Assembly: GCA_025455225.1 (NCBI GenBank)
Contig: JALOMY010000060.1
Location: 1 to 10,835, forward strand
DNA: 10,835 nucleotides
Direction of reading: 5' to 3'
DNA from: Cyclobacteriaceae bacterium
GTDB taxonomy: Bacteria; Bacteroidota; Bacteroidia; Cytophagales; Cyclobacteriaceae
The position numbers and the translations under genes are program-made. Positions 1 through 7,114 of this stretch are shown here, one piece after another (the first letter of the stretch is position 1; each line of letters starts with the position of its first letter). Under the pieces are notes generated by a model, which was not told the origin of the DNA, ran no database searches, and saw only the letters and a list, made by a program, of their open reading frames with translations.

Positions 1-1
1 G

Positions 2-757
2 GGTCATAGCGGCTAATCCAATAAAACTGCCGATCTCAATCATATCGGGCAAAAGCGTGTGTTCTGTTCCTGATAACTTTGTTACGCCTTCAATGGTAAT
101 AAGGTTAGATCCGACACCCGTAATCTTAGAACCCATCCGGTTTAACATATGACAGAGTTGCTGAATGTAGGGTTCACAGGCTGCGTTGTAAATGGTAGTC
201 TTTCCTTTAGCCAGTACAGCCGCCATAATGATGTTGGCCGTGCCCGTAACAGAAGCTTCATCTAATAACATGTAGGTACCTTCCAGGTGGGAAGCATCAA
301 TATGAAACAGATGATCAGTTGAATCGAAATTGAATTTGGCACCTAACTTTTGAAATCCGATAAAATGGGTATCAAGCCTTCTTCTGCCAATTTTATCTCC
401 GCCCGGCTTGGGGATATTGGCTTTTCCATATCGGGCAAGAATGGGGCCGAGTAACATTACGGATCCGCGTAATGCAGATGCCTTGTTGCGATACTCATCG
501 GTTTCAAGAAAACGGATGTTAACCGATGATGCTGTAAATCGATAGGAAGATTCGTCAAGTTTTTCTACCTGGCAACCCAAGTCGCCAACCAGTTCAATCA
601 GTTTATTGACATCGCGTATGTCGGGTACGTTATGAAGGGTAACCGGTTGATCGGTAAGAAGTACGGCACTGATTACTTGTAAGGCTTCGTTTTTAGCACC
701 TTGAGGCTGAATTTCGCCCTTTAATTTCTTGCCGCCTTTGATTCGGAAAATACTCAT
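2..757 (-). CDS. murA: UDP-N-acetylglucosamine 1-carboxyvinyltransferase (MurA), N-terminal part, cut by window start
   Basis: MurA transfers enolpyruvate from phosphoenolpyruvate to UDP-N-acetylglucosamine, the first committed step of peptidoglycan synthesis in the cytoplasm. The 252 visible codons start at ATG 757 with MSIFRIKGGKKLKGEI. They include the substrate-binding AKNEAL motif (residues 21-26, Lys22/Asn23 matching the family) and the segment LRGSVMLLGPILARYGKA (97-113). The active-site loop is PGGDKIGRRRLDTH (118-131). Well-studied MurA enzymes read PGGC here, with Cys as catalytic acid and fosfomycin target; this copy has Asp121 (codon 397-395, GAT). Known Asp-type MurA enzymes are active and insensitive to fosfomycin, so the gene is probably functional. 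The family is about 420-440 residues long, so roughly 40% is missing off the window. It is last in the run uvrD-DUF4290-murA, 64 bases after the DUF4290 stop. The identification is very secure. Confidence 0.97.
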   Translation of the reverse strand, partial: MSIFRIKGGKKLKGEIQPQGAKNEALQVISAVLLTDQPVTLHNVPDIRDVNKLIELVGDLGCQVEKLDESSYRFTASSVNIRFLETDEYRNKASALRGSVMLLGPILARYGKANIPKPGGDKIGRRRLDTHFIGFQKLGAKFNFDSTDHLFHIDASHLEGTYMLLDEASVTGTANIIMAAVLAKGKTTIYNAACEPYIQQLCHMLNRMGSKITGVGSNLITIEGVTKLSGTEHTLLPDMIEIGSFIGLAAMT

Positions 758-821
758 CGGTTTTTTCTAATGAATAAGTAGAAAGTAGGTGTGTATACCT
801 TGTACCGGAATGGTCGTCCGA

Positions 822-1487
822 TTATTGATCTCTTCTTCTCCTGTTTTTATTCTTCCCGAATTTCTGGTGACGATGACCTCCGCCACCTCCATTGCGATCA
901 CGTTCACGGTCGCGTTTCTTTTCTTTATAAAGTTTTTCAAAGAGATTGTCTTCCCTTACTTTATCAATGTTCAGGGTCAGCTTGCCTTCTGACATTAATT
1001 TGATGTCATTCAGAATAACCGAATCGTCAAGAGTTTCTTTGTTCCAGTTTCCGTAAAAGGTTTTCATCAATTTCCCCAGGTAGATGATAGCCTCTTCTTT
1101 TTCCTGCGGATCATCTTTCTTCATGGCTTCCCGGATCAATTTTTCTATGTTCTTTCCATAGTGTTTAAACCGGACTTTGCTTTGCGGATATTCTACCTTC
1201 ATAGGTTTCTTGAAGAGAATTTCGCGCTCGGGTACTGGGTACGGATTGTTGATGTCTAAGTTAAAGTCTGCAATGATGTACAAATCATCCCAAAGACGCT
1301 GCGGGTTCTCGGGTTGATCTTTCAGGCTCGGTGTTAACTGTTTGATCAGCTCGATCAGGGTGGCGGCTAATTCAGTTCTTTTGTTTTTGTCGGGAACGGT
1401 TCGGATATATTCAACCAGTTTCTGAACGTTGCGGCCGTATTCTTTTAAAATAATGTGGGGCCTTTCCGTGTTGTATTCGCCTATCAT
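822..1487 (-). CDS. DUF4290 family protein with basic Gly/Arg-rich tail
   Basis: This is a 221-residue protein of unknown function whose N-terminus (EYNTERPHIILKEYGRNVQKLVEY, residues 4-27 in outline) I recognise as DUF4290, a family seen mainly in Bacteroidota. No signal peptide or membrane helix is visible, so it should be cytoplasmic. The body is mostly helical and charged, with two similar segments: EYGRNVQKLVEYIR near residue 16 and KHYGKNIEKLIREAM near residue 108, which may be an internal duplication. The last 35 residues are low-complexity and strongly basic, with a GGGGG run and a closing NKNRRRRDQ. Such tails often bind nucleic acid or ribosomes, but that is inference. It sits 45 bases after uvrD and 64 before murA on the same strand. 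The family call rests on recall; no function should be assigned. Confidence 0.85.
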   Translation of the reverse strand: MIGEYNTERPHIILKEYGRNVQKLVEYIRTVPDKNKRTELAATLIELIKQLTPSLKDQPENPQRLWDDLYIIADFNLDINNPYPVPEREILFKKPMKVEYPQSKVRFKHYGKNIEKLIREAMKKDDPQEKEEAIIYLGKLMKTFYGNWNKETLDDSVILNDIKLMSEGKLTLNIDKVREDNLFEKLYKEKKRDRERDRNGGGGGHRHQKFGKNKNRRRRDQ

Positions 1488-1532
1488 GTAATGGGATTAA
1501 TTGGTCAAGCCTTCAATACAGGCTCCATTCGT

Positions 1533-3791
1533 TTAATTGTGTATTCTGAGTTTAGCAAAGCTAAGTAATAAGGTCTTTTCACCAAAATCATCAAAAGCTA
1601 TTTTCGCTTTTCGGTCGGCACCGGATTCATCCATATGGATAACTTTTCCGTATCCGAACTTGGGATGTTCAACCCGCATGCCTTCTTTCAACACAGTAGT
1701 ATCGCTGGGTGTAAAGTCGGAAGGAGTCGTGTACGAAGAAGTTGTCTTGGGCGCGGGTGTGGATTTAAGGGTACGCTGTATGCCGCTTACCAGCGAACGG
1801 GCGTAATTCCCTGAAGCCCGCGGTGCAGACTCCAAACCACTGAATTTAGTGCTTACCTTAATGAATCGTTGATCAATGTCATCAAGGAAACGGCTGGGTT
1901 CACAATTTTTCAATCGACCGAACCGATAACGGGTCAACGCATACGACAGAAAGATTCGTTTTTGTGCCCGTGTAATGGCCACATAAAACAAACGTCTTTC
2001 TTCTTCGAGTTCTGCACGGCTGCTGAGCATCATCTGGGAAGGGAAAAGATCTTCTTCCAATCCAACTACGTAAACGTATTTAAACTCCAGGCCCTTGGCC
2101 ATGTGAATGGTCATCAGCGTAACCTTTTCAGGATCTTTATCTTTGTCTTCATCCTGGCCGGTTATCAAAGAAACTTCCTGAAGAAAGGCACCGAGTGATT
2201 TATCGGCTTTTTCCGGATCATCAACATATTCTTTGATCGCATTGAGTAATTCCTGTACGTTTTCATACCGGCTTAAACCTTCAACAGTCTTGTCCTCATA
2301 AAGCTCGCGAAGCAGGCCTGATCCTTTGGCTATCTCGTACGAGGCATCATAAGCATCCTTACGTTGTGTTTCCAACTGGAAGCGTTTGAACATGGTTACA
2401 AATTCATCAATAGCTGCCAGTGCCCGGCCACTAATAAATGAAGATGCATTTTGAAGGACATCCCAGATGGAAATGCCATGGTCATTTGCTGCCACCACAA
2501 TTTTATCAACCGTTGTATCACCAATTCCACGCTTGGGCAGGTTAATGATTCTGCGAAATGAGGCTTCATCATTTTGATTGAGTGCAAAACGAAGGTAAGC
2601 CAGCAAGTCTTTGATCTCTTTGCGTTGATAGAATGAAAGTCCGCCAACTACTTTATACTTGATATTCATTCTGCGCAACGCTTCTTCAATGGCCCGCGAC
2701 TGGCTGTTGGTACGATACAACACTACAAAATCACTGAACTTCAGCTGGTGCTGCATCTTTTCTTCAAAGATGGACGTGGCTACCAGCCTGCCTTCCTCAT
2801 TGTCGGAAACTGCTTTAATGAGTTCAACCAGGTTGCCTTCTTCATTGGCGGTCCAGATGTTTTTCGGAAGCTGGGCCCTGTTTTTACGGATTACTGAATT
2901 AGCCGCTTCAACGATGGTTTGAGTAGAACGGTAGTTTTGTTCGAGTTTAAAAATTTTAAGATCCGGATAATCGCGTTCGAAGTTCAGAATGTTGGTAATG
3001 TCAGCGCCACGAAACGCATAAATGCTTTGTGCATCATCACCCACAACGCAAATATTTTCGCGCATGGAGCATAATTTCCTAACAATAAAGTATTGGCACA
3101 GGTTCGTGTCCTGAAACTCATCAACCAATACATACTGAATACGGTGCTGGTATTTATTTAATGCCTCGAGGTGTTCGTTAAAAAGTTTATCGGTATTAAA
3201 GAGAAGATCATCAAAGTCCATGGCTCCGGCTTTAAAACATCGCTGGGCATAGGTTTTATAGATTTTGCCCATTTCAGGTCGCATGTTGGAAGCATCATCT
3301 CCCATTAATTCCGGGTTGGCCAGGTAAGCCTGCCAGCTGATGAGGCGGTTTTTAGCGGCTGATATCCGGTTGTACACCACATTCGGTTTATAGACAGCCT
3401 CATCCAGACCAAGTTCTTTAATAATATTTTTTAACAGCGACTTGGAGTCATCCGTATCGTAAATCGTAAAATTATTCGGATATCCCAGCAAGTTGGCTTC
3501 TGCACGAAGAATGCGCGCGAAGACCGAGTGAAAGGTCCCCATCCAGAGATTGCGGGCTTCCGCTCCAACAACGGTTTCAATCCGGTCGCGCATTTCCTTT
3601 GCTGCTTTATTCGTAAAGGTGAGCGCCATGATGTTAAATGGATCAACACCTTTTTCCCGTATCAGGTGGGCGATACGGTAGGTTAGTACCCGGGTTTTGC
3701 CGGAACCCGCTCCGGCTATAATCATGGTTGGGCCTTCGGTATGAACAACTCCTTCCCGCTGCGCTTCATTCAATTGCTCCAGGTAATCCAT
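1533..3791 (-). CDS. uvrD: ATP-dependent DNA helicase of the UvrD/PcrA family
   Basis: A superfamily 1A 3'-5' helicase of 752 residues, the usual UvrD/PcrA length, acting in nucleotide excision repair, mismatch repair and clearing of RecA or stalled forks. All core motifs are visible in order: Q-motif region LNEAQREGV (7-15), Walker A AGAGSGKT (26-33), TFTNKAAKEM (58-67), Walker B VDEFQDTN (223-230), GDDAQSIYAFRGA (251-263), EQNYRS (284-289), TIHMAKGLEF (561-570) and LFYVAITRA (601-609). A Ser/Thr/Pro-rich linker (about 650-700) leads to a C-terminal Tudor-like domain (703-752, EGMRVEHPKFGYGKV), which in PcrA binds RNA polymerase. The ATG at 3791 gives the standard N-terminus. It is divergent from the DUF3109 gene with 62 bases between, and probably heads the operon with DUF4290 and murA. 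PcrA would be an equally good name; RecB/Rep-type function is less likely. Confidence 0.96.
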   Translation of the reverse strand: MDYLEQLNEAQREGVVHTEGPTMIIAGAGSGKTRVLTYRIAHLIREKGVDPFNIMALTFTNKAAKEMRDRIETVVGAEARNLWMGTFHSVFARILRAEANLLGYPNNFTIYDTDDSKSLLKNIIKELGLDEAVYKPNVVYNRISAAKNRLISWQAYLANPELMGDDASNMRPEMGKIYKTYAQRCFKAGAMDFDDLLFNTDKLFNEHLEALNKYQHRIQYVLVDEFQDTNLCQYFIVRKLCSMRENICVVGDDAQSIYAFRGADITNILNFERDYPDLKIFKLEQNYRSTQTIVEAANSVIRKNRAQLPKNIWTANEEGNLVELIKAVSDNEEGRLVATSIFEEKMQHQLKFSDFVVLYRTNSQSRAIEEALRRMNIKYKVVGGLSFYQRKEIKDLLAYLRFALNQNDEASFRRIINLPKRGIGDTTVDKIVVAANDHGISIWDVLQNASSFISGRALAAIDEFVTMFKRFQLETQRKDAYDASYEIAKGSGLLRELYEDKTVEGLSRYENVQELLNAIKEYVDDPEKADKSLGAFLQEVSLITGQDEDKDKDPEKVTLMTIHMAKGLEFKYVYVVGLEEDLFPSQMMLSSRAELEEERRLFYVAITRAQKRIFLSYALTRYRFGRLKNCEPSRFLDDIDQRFIKVSTKFSGLESAPRASGNYARSLVSGIQRTLKSTPAPKTTSSYTTPSDFTPSDTTVLKEGMRVEHPKFGYGKVIHMDESGADRKAKIAFDDFGEKTLLLSFAKLRIHN

Positions 3792-3825
3792 CGTGCGTGC
3801 AAATTACGGACAAAAAAGGAATGGT

Positions 3826-3833
3826 TACATTTA
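3826..3833 (+). promoter_or_regulatory. possible -7 box (TACATTTA) for the DUF3109 gene
   Basis: TACATTTA resembles the Bacteroidota -7 consensus TAnnTTTG with one mismatch. A TTA at 3804-3806 sits 19 bases upstream, where the -33 TTG is expected (known spacing 17-23). Transcription would start near 3840, about 14 bases before the ATG at 3854. The same stretch TAC(A/T)TTTACAGAA recurs just before rsmA. The match is partial, so this is tentative. Confidence 0.35.
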
Positions 3834-3853
3834 CAGAAATTAATATTGTTCTG

Positions 3854-4438
3854 ATGCTTAAAATTGGTGAAGTTCTCGTTTCGGATGACATCTTTGAAAA
3901 TGAATTTGTGTGCAATCTTGAGAAATGTAAAGGCGCGTGTTGTGTGGAGGGTGATTTTGGTGCACCTCTTGAAGACGATGAACTCGAAATTCTAAAGAAA
4001 ATTTATCCAAAGGTTAAACCTTACCTTTCAGCAGAAGGGATCAAAGCCATTGAAGAACAAGGTGTGTATGTGTTGGATGATGACGGTGATTTCTCAACAC
4101 CTACTATTGGAGGCCGTGAATGTGCGTACGCTCTTTATGATGACAAAGGGATTCTGAAATGCGGTATTGAACAAGCGTATCTGGATGGTAAAATCAGTTG
4201 GAAGAAACCGATCTCCTGTCATTTATATCCTATTCGAATCACGAAGAAGAAAAATTTTGAAGCGGTGAACTACCACAAATGGGAAATCTGTTCGCCTGCG
4301 TGCTCACTTGGTAAAGAATTGCAGGTTCCTGTTTATAAATTTTTAAAGGAGGCATTGATCCGAAAGTATGGGGAAGCATGGTACCAGGAGCTGAGCCAGG
4401 TAATTGAAGCCTACGAAAAAGAAAAAGCCCGGAAATAA
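3854..4438 (+). CDS. DUF3109 family cysteine-rich protein
   Basis: A 194-residue soluble protein that I recognise as DUF3109, a family common in Bacteroidota and of unknown function. It has nine cysteines. Four lie in CNLEKCKGACC (residues 20-30: Cys20, 25, 29, 30) and others at 90, 103, 122, 146 and 150, the last two in EICSPAC. This resembles the CxxxCxxCC metal-binding proteins, so an Fe-S or zinc site is plausible, but that is inference. The start at ATG 3854 gives MLKIGEVLVSDDIF, the usual family beginning. An upstream in-frame ATG at 3821 would add 11 atypical residues with no spacing from its AGGA, and an earlier open stretch runs antisense into uvrD; both were set aside. The gene stands alone on the plus strand, divergent from uvrD, and its last codons form one arm of the terminator. 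Confidence 0.88.
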   Translation: MLKIGEVLVSDDIFENEFVCNLEKCKGACCVEGDFGAPLEDDELEILKKIYPKVKPYLSAEGIKAIEEQGVYVLDDDGDFSTPTIGGRECAYALYDDKGILKCGIEQAYLDGKISWKKPISCHLYPIRITKKKNFEAVNYHKWEICSPACSLGKELQVPVYKFLKEALIRKYGEAWYQELSQVIEAYEKEKARK

Positions 4439-4448
4439 CCGGGCTTTT
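4423..4448. terminator. bidirectional Rho-independent terminator between DUF3109 and accC
   Basis: A perfect 10-base inverted repeat, AAAAGCCCGG (4423-4432) and CCGGGCTTTT (4439-4448), surrounds a six-base loop. A T run follows the GC stem on both strands, so it can end the plus-strand DUF3109 transcript and the minus-strand accC transcript. The DUF3109 stop codon (4436-4438) lies inside the loop, so the hairpin overlaps the coding end. Confidence 0.9.
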
Positions 4449-4468
4449 ATGTTGAAATTAATCGTGTC

Positions 4469-5818
4469 TTACTTAAGATCAGAAAAATCAAAAGACGTCT
4501 CCAGAAATTTAGTGGTGAATTTTCCGGAGCGGAAAGTGGGGTTATCCATAAGTTTTATATGGAATGGAATCGTTGTCTTGATTCCTTCGATTACAAATTC
4601 CTGTAATGCACGCTTCATCCGGGTAATAACTTCTTCACGCGACTGACCGCTTACGATCAACTTCGCAATCATGGAATCGTAATTCGGGGGGATGGTATAT
4701 CCGGCATAAACGTGGCTGTCTACGCGTACACCATGACCACCCGGAAGATGAAGATTGGTAATTTTTCCCGGAGAGGGCCGAAATCCGTTGGCAGGATCTT
4801 CGGCATTGATCCGGCACTCCATGGCGAATAAATTCGGGAAGTAGTTCCGTCCTGAAATCGGAACGCCAGCTGCCACTTTAATTTGTTCTTTGATCAGATC
4901 GTAATCGGTCACTTCCTCCGTAATCGGGTGTTCTACCTGAATACGGGTGTTCATTTCCATGAAGTAAAACTTGCCATGTTTATCGACCAGGAATTCAATG
5001 GTTCCTGCTCCTTCATAGTTTATGGCCTGGGCACCCTTTATGGCGGCTTCACCCATTTCTTCACGCAACTCCTGGCTGACAATAGGAGAGGGGGTTTCTT
5101 CAACCAGTTTCTGGTGTCTTCGCTGTATGGAGCAATCGCGTTCAGAGAGGTGACAAACTTTTCCGTACTGATCGCCCATAACTTGGATCTCAATGTGCCG
5201 GGGTTCTTCAACAAATTTCTCAAGGTATAAGCCATCGTTACCAAAGGCTGCACCCGCTTCGCGTCTGGCATCATCCCAGGCTTTCTGAAATTCAGATTCA
5301 TTATTGATGATGCGCATACCCTTACCACCTCCACCGGCTGTTGCTTTTATGATTACCGGGTAACCGATTTCACTGGCAAGCGAGACACCTTCTTCCATCG
5401 AATTCAATAATCCTTCAGATCCGGGAATGGTCGGAACACCGGCTTTTTTCATGGTATCCTTGGCCGTGGATTTATCACCCATAGCCTCAATCATGGCCGG
5501 GGTAGGGCCAATGAATTTAATTCCGTATTCATGGCATATGGATGAAAATTCGGATCGCTCGGAAAGAAATCCATATCCGGGATGTATAGCATCCGCACCG
5601 GTAATTTCGGCAGCAGAAATGATCCGGGGTATATTCAGATAAGAATCTTTACTGGGAGCATCCCCGATGCATACGGCTTCATCGGCAAACCGAACATGCA
5701 GGCTTTCGCGGTCGGCTTTTGAATAGACGGCTACCGTTTTAATTCCCATCTCACGGCAGGTACGGATTACCCGTAAGGCAATTTCACCGCGATTGGCTAT
5801 TAATATTTTCTTGAACAT
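4469..5818 (-). CDS. accC: acetyl-CoA carboxylase, biotin carboxylase subunit
   Basis: AccC uses ATP and bicarbonate to carboxylate the biotin carried by AccB, the first half-reaction of acetyl-CoA carboxylase, which makes malonyl-CoA for fatty-acid synthesis. The 449 residues match the length of E. coli AccC. The N-terminus KKILIANRGEIALRVIR (3-19) is the classic biotin carboxylase fold entry. The ATP-grasp part shows the glycine-rich loop GGGGKGM (162-168), ERDCSIQRRHQK (227-238 region) and the metal/catalytic segment EMNTRIQVEHPITE (288-301). No C-terminal biotin-carrier or carboxyltransferase domain is fused, so this is the stand-alone subunit. It lies 92 bases after accB and ends just before the 4423-4448 terminator, so it is the last gene of its transcript. 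The carboxyltransferase genes accA and accD are not in the window. No key residue looks altered. Confidence 0.97.
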   Translation of the reverse strand: MFKKILIANRGEIALRVIRTCREMGIKTVAVYSKADRESLHVRFADEAVCIGDAPSKDSYLNIPRIISAAEITGADAIHPGYGFLSERSEFSSICHEYGIKFIGPTPAMIEAMGDKSTAKDTMKKAGVPTIPGSEGLLNSMEEGVSLASEIGYPVIIKATAGGGGKGMRIINNESEFQKAWDDARREAGAAFGNDGLYLEKFVEEPRHIEIQVMGDQYGKVCHLSERDCSIQRRHQKLVEETPSPIVSQELREEMGEAAIKGAQAINYEGAGTIEFLVDKHGKFYFMEMNTRIQVEHPITEEVTDYDLIKEQIKVAAGVPISGRNYFPNLFAMECRINAEDPANGFRPSPGKITNLHLPGGHGVRVDSHVYAGYTIPPNYDSMIAKLIVSGQSREEVITRMKRALQEFVIEGIKTTIPFHIKLMDNPTFRSGKFTTKFLETSFDFSDLK

Positions 5819-5910
5819 AAACTCAGATTCAGGATGACTGGTTTACGATTCAACTTTCAAACCGAAATGATTGGAATGAATGATGAACCGGGAAATATGA
5901 ATTTACTGAT

Positions 5911-6495
5911 TTAATCAGGTTCTACCACAAACAATACCTGGTCGTACTCAACCGGTGTTGCATTTTCAACCGGGGCTTTTACAATCGTACCCGAATATTC
6001 AGATTCGATTTCATTAAAAAGCTTCATGGCTTCAATGATGCACAAGGTTTGTCCTTTTGAAACTTTATCACCAACGGAAACAAACGGAGGTGAATCTGGA
6101 TTGGCCGAACGATAGAATGTACCAATCATGGGTGATTTAATTTCAACCGTGTTTTTACCTGAAGAAGCTTCGTGTATAGGTGCCGGTTTCGGTGCCGGTG
6201 CTGAAGGAGCAGGTGCAGAAACCTGCGGGGCTGGTGTATGAACCTGTGCAACCGGATGAGCAGCCACTACCTGTGCCGCTGACTTAACCACCTTTTGATC
6301 CGGCTTGCGTTTGATATGGAGTTTTAATTCTTTGGTTTCAATGTTAACTTCATTGAGTCCAGTGGTTGAAATAAAGTCAATGAGGTCTCGGATTTCGGAT
6401 GTTTTCATGTTTGATGCAGTTAATGCCTTCTCCGATTTTTGTGCAGCGGGTTTAGATCCGTTTGAAGAAGGTTTGGTTCCTTTTGATTTAGCCAT
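5911..6495 (-). CDS. accB: acetyl-CoA carboxylase, biotin carboxyl carrier protein (BCCP)
   Basis: BCCP carries the biotin that shuttles carboxyl groups from AccC to the AccAD carboxyltransferase. The 194-residue reading has a charged N-terminal part, an Ala/Pro/Val-rich flexible linker (about 72-112), and a biotinyl domain (115-194) with the biotinylation motif EAMK, modified lysine Lys158. The segment ANPDSPPFVSVGDKV (131-145) is the bacterial 'thumb' that marks acetyl-CoA carboxylase BCCPs. The start is uncertain. ATG 6495, 6 bases after the efp stop, adds a 29-residue Lys/Ser/Ala-rich leader, while the internal ATG 6408 gives MKTSEIRDLIDFI, the more usual family beginning. Tight coupling to efp favours 6495; family length favours 6408. 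It is followed by accC after 92 bases. Function is certain whichever start is used. Confidence 0.95.
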   Translation of the reverse strand: MAKSKGTKPSSNGSKPAAQKSEKALTASNMKTSEIRDLIDFISTTGLNEVNIETKELKLHIKRKPDQKVVKSAAQVVAAHPVAQVHTPAPQVSAPAPSAPAPKPAPIHEASSGKNTVEIKSPMIGTFYRSANPDSPPFVSVGDKVSKGQTLCIIEAMKLFNEIESEYSGTIVKAPVENATPVEYDQVLFVVEPD

Positions 6496-6501
6496 GCAGA
6501 C

Positions 6502-7065
6502 TTATTTTACGCGTTCAATATAATCACCAGTACGAGTGTCAACTTTAACATTATCGCCCGTATTGATGAATAAAGGTACTCGTATTTCAGCGCCATTTTC
6601 AAGGGTTGCCGGTTTTAAAGTACGAGTGGCAGTATCTCCCTGCAGTCCGGGTTCTGTATACTGAATGGTCATTGTAACATGAGGAGGTGCTTCTGCTGTA
6701 ATTGGAGAAGTACCATTTTCAAAGGCAATTAATAAAGTAACGCCTTCTTTGATGTAGTTTACGGATTCGCCCAACAAGCCTTTGTCCAGGTAGATCTGGT
6801 CAAACGTTTCATTATCCATACACACCAGGCTATCGCCATCGGTATAGAGAAACTGGTATTCTTTAGTTTCTACGCGCAATAGCTCAATTTCATCGCCTGG
6901 CCTGAATCGGTTTTCCGCTACTTTACCATTCCGTATGTTTCTCATTTTAACCTGATAAAATGCACGCAGGTTTCCGGGAGTTCTGTGTTGCAGTTCTTCA
7001 ACCTGAAGAATTTCTCCGTTGTACCGTACATAATTTCCTCTGCTCAGGTCTGAAATAGTTGCCAT
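6502..7065 (-). CDS. efp: translation elongation factor P
   Basis: EF-P binds the ribosome between the P and E sites and rescues stalling at polyproline stretches. At 187 residues it has the full three-domain length: KOW-like domain (about 1-65), central OB domain, and C-terminal OB domain with the signature region TRTLKPATLENGAEIRVPLF (146-165). The functional loop that reaches the peptidyl-tRNA reads HRTPGNLRAFYQ (27-38). Aligned on PG and AF with the E. coli loop PGKGQAF, the tip residue is Asn32 where E. coli has the modified Lys34; Arg34 lies two residues further on. So neither lysylation nor arginine rhamnosylation at the tip position is possible as known. The gene lies between fabH (49 bases upstream) and accB (6 bases downstream), so it is probably co-expressed with fatty-acid genes. 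EfpL/YeiP is an alternative paralogue, less likely by overall sequence. Confidence 0.95.
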   Translation of the reverse strand: MATISDLSRGNYVRYNGEILQVEELQHRTPGNLRAFYQVKMRNIRNGKVAENRFRPGDEIELLRVETKEYQFLYTDGDSLVCMDNETFDQIYLDKGLLGESVNYIKEGVTLLIAFENGTSPITAEAPPHVTMTIQYTEPGLQGDTATRTLKPATLENGAEIRVPLFINTGDNVKVDTRTGDYIERVK

Positions 7066-7114
7066 AAATATGAAGTATGTGGGTTGTAAATTTGTTTAAT
7101 AATTCTGGTTGAGA

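Noticed and set aside
1501..1530. AGCCT/AGGCT hairpin between uvrD and DUF4290 as a terminator
   Set aside because: Only five pairs and no T run follows on the minus strand, so it does not support splitting the operon.
1869..2198. 109-codon plus-strand open frame inside uvrD
   Set aside because: Antisense shadow of a strongly conserved helicase region, with no recognisable domain or promoter.
3728..3853. Upstream extension of the DUF3109 gene
   Set aside because: The extra residues come from sequence antisense to the uvrD start and its promoter gap, and do not resemble the family; the ATG at 3854 gives the expected beginning.
4883..5230. 115-codon plus-strand open frame inside accC
   Set aside because: Antisense shadow of conserved biotin carboxylase sequence; no family resemblance.
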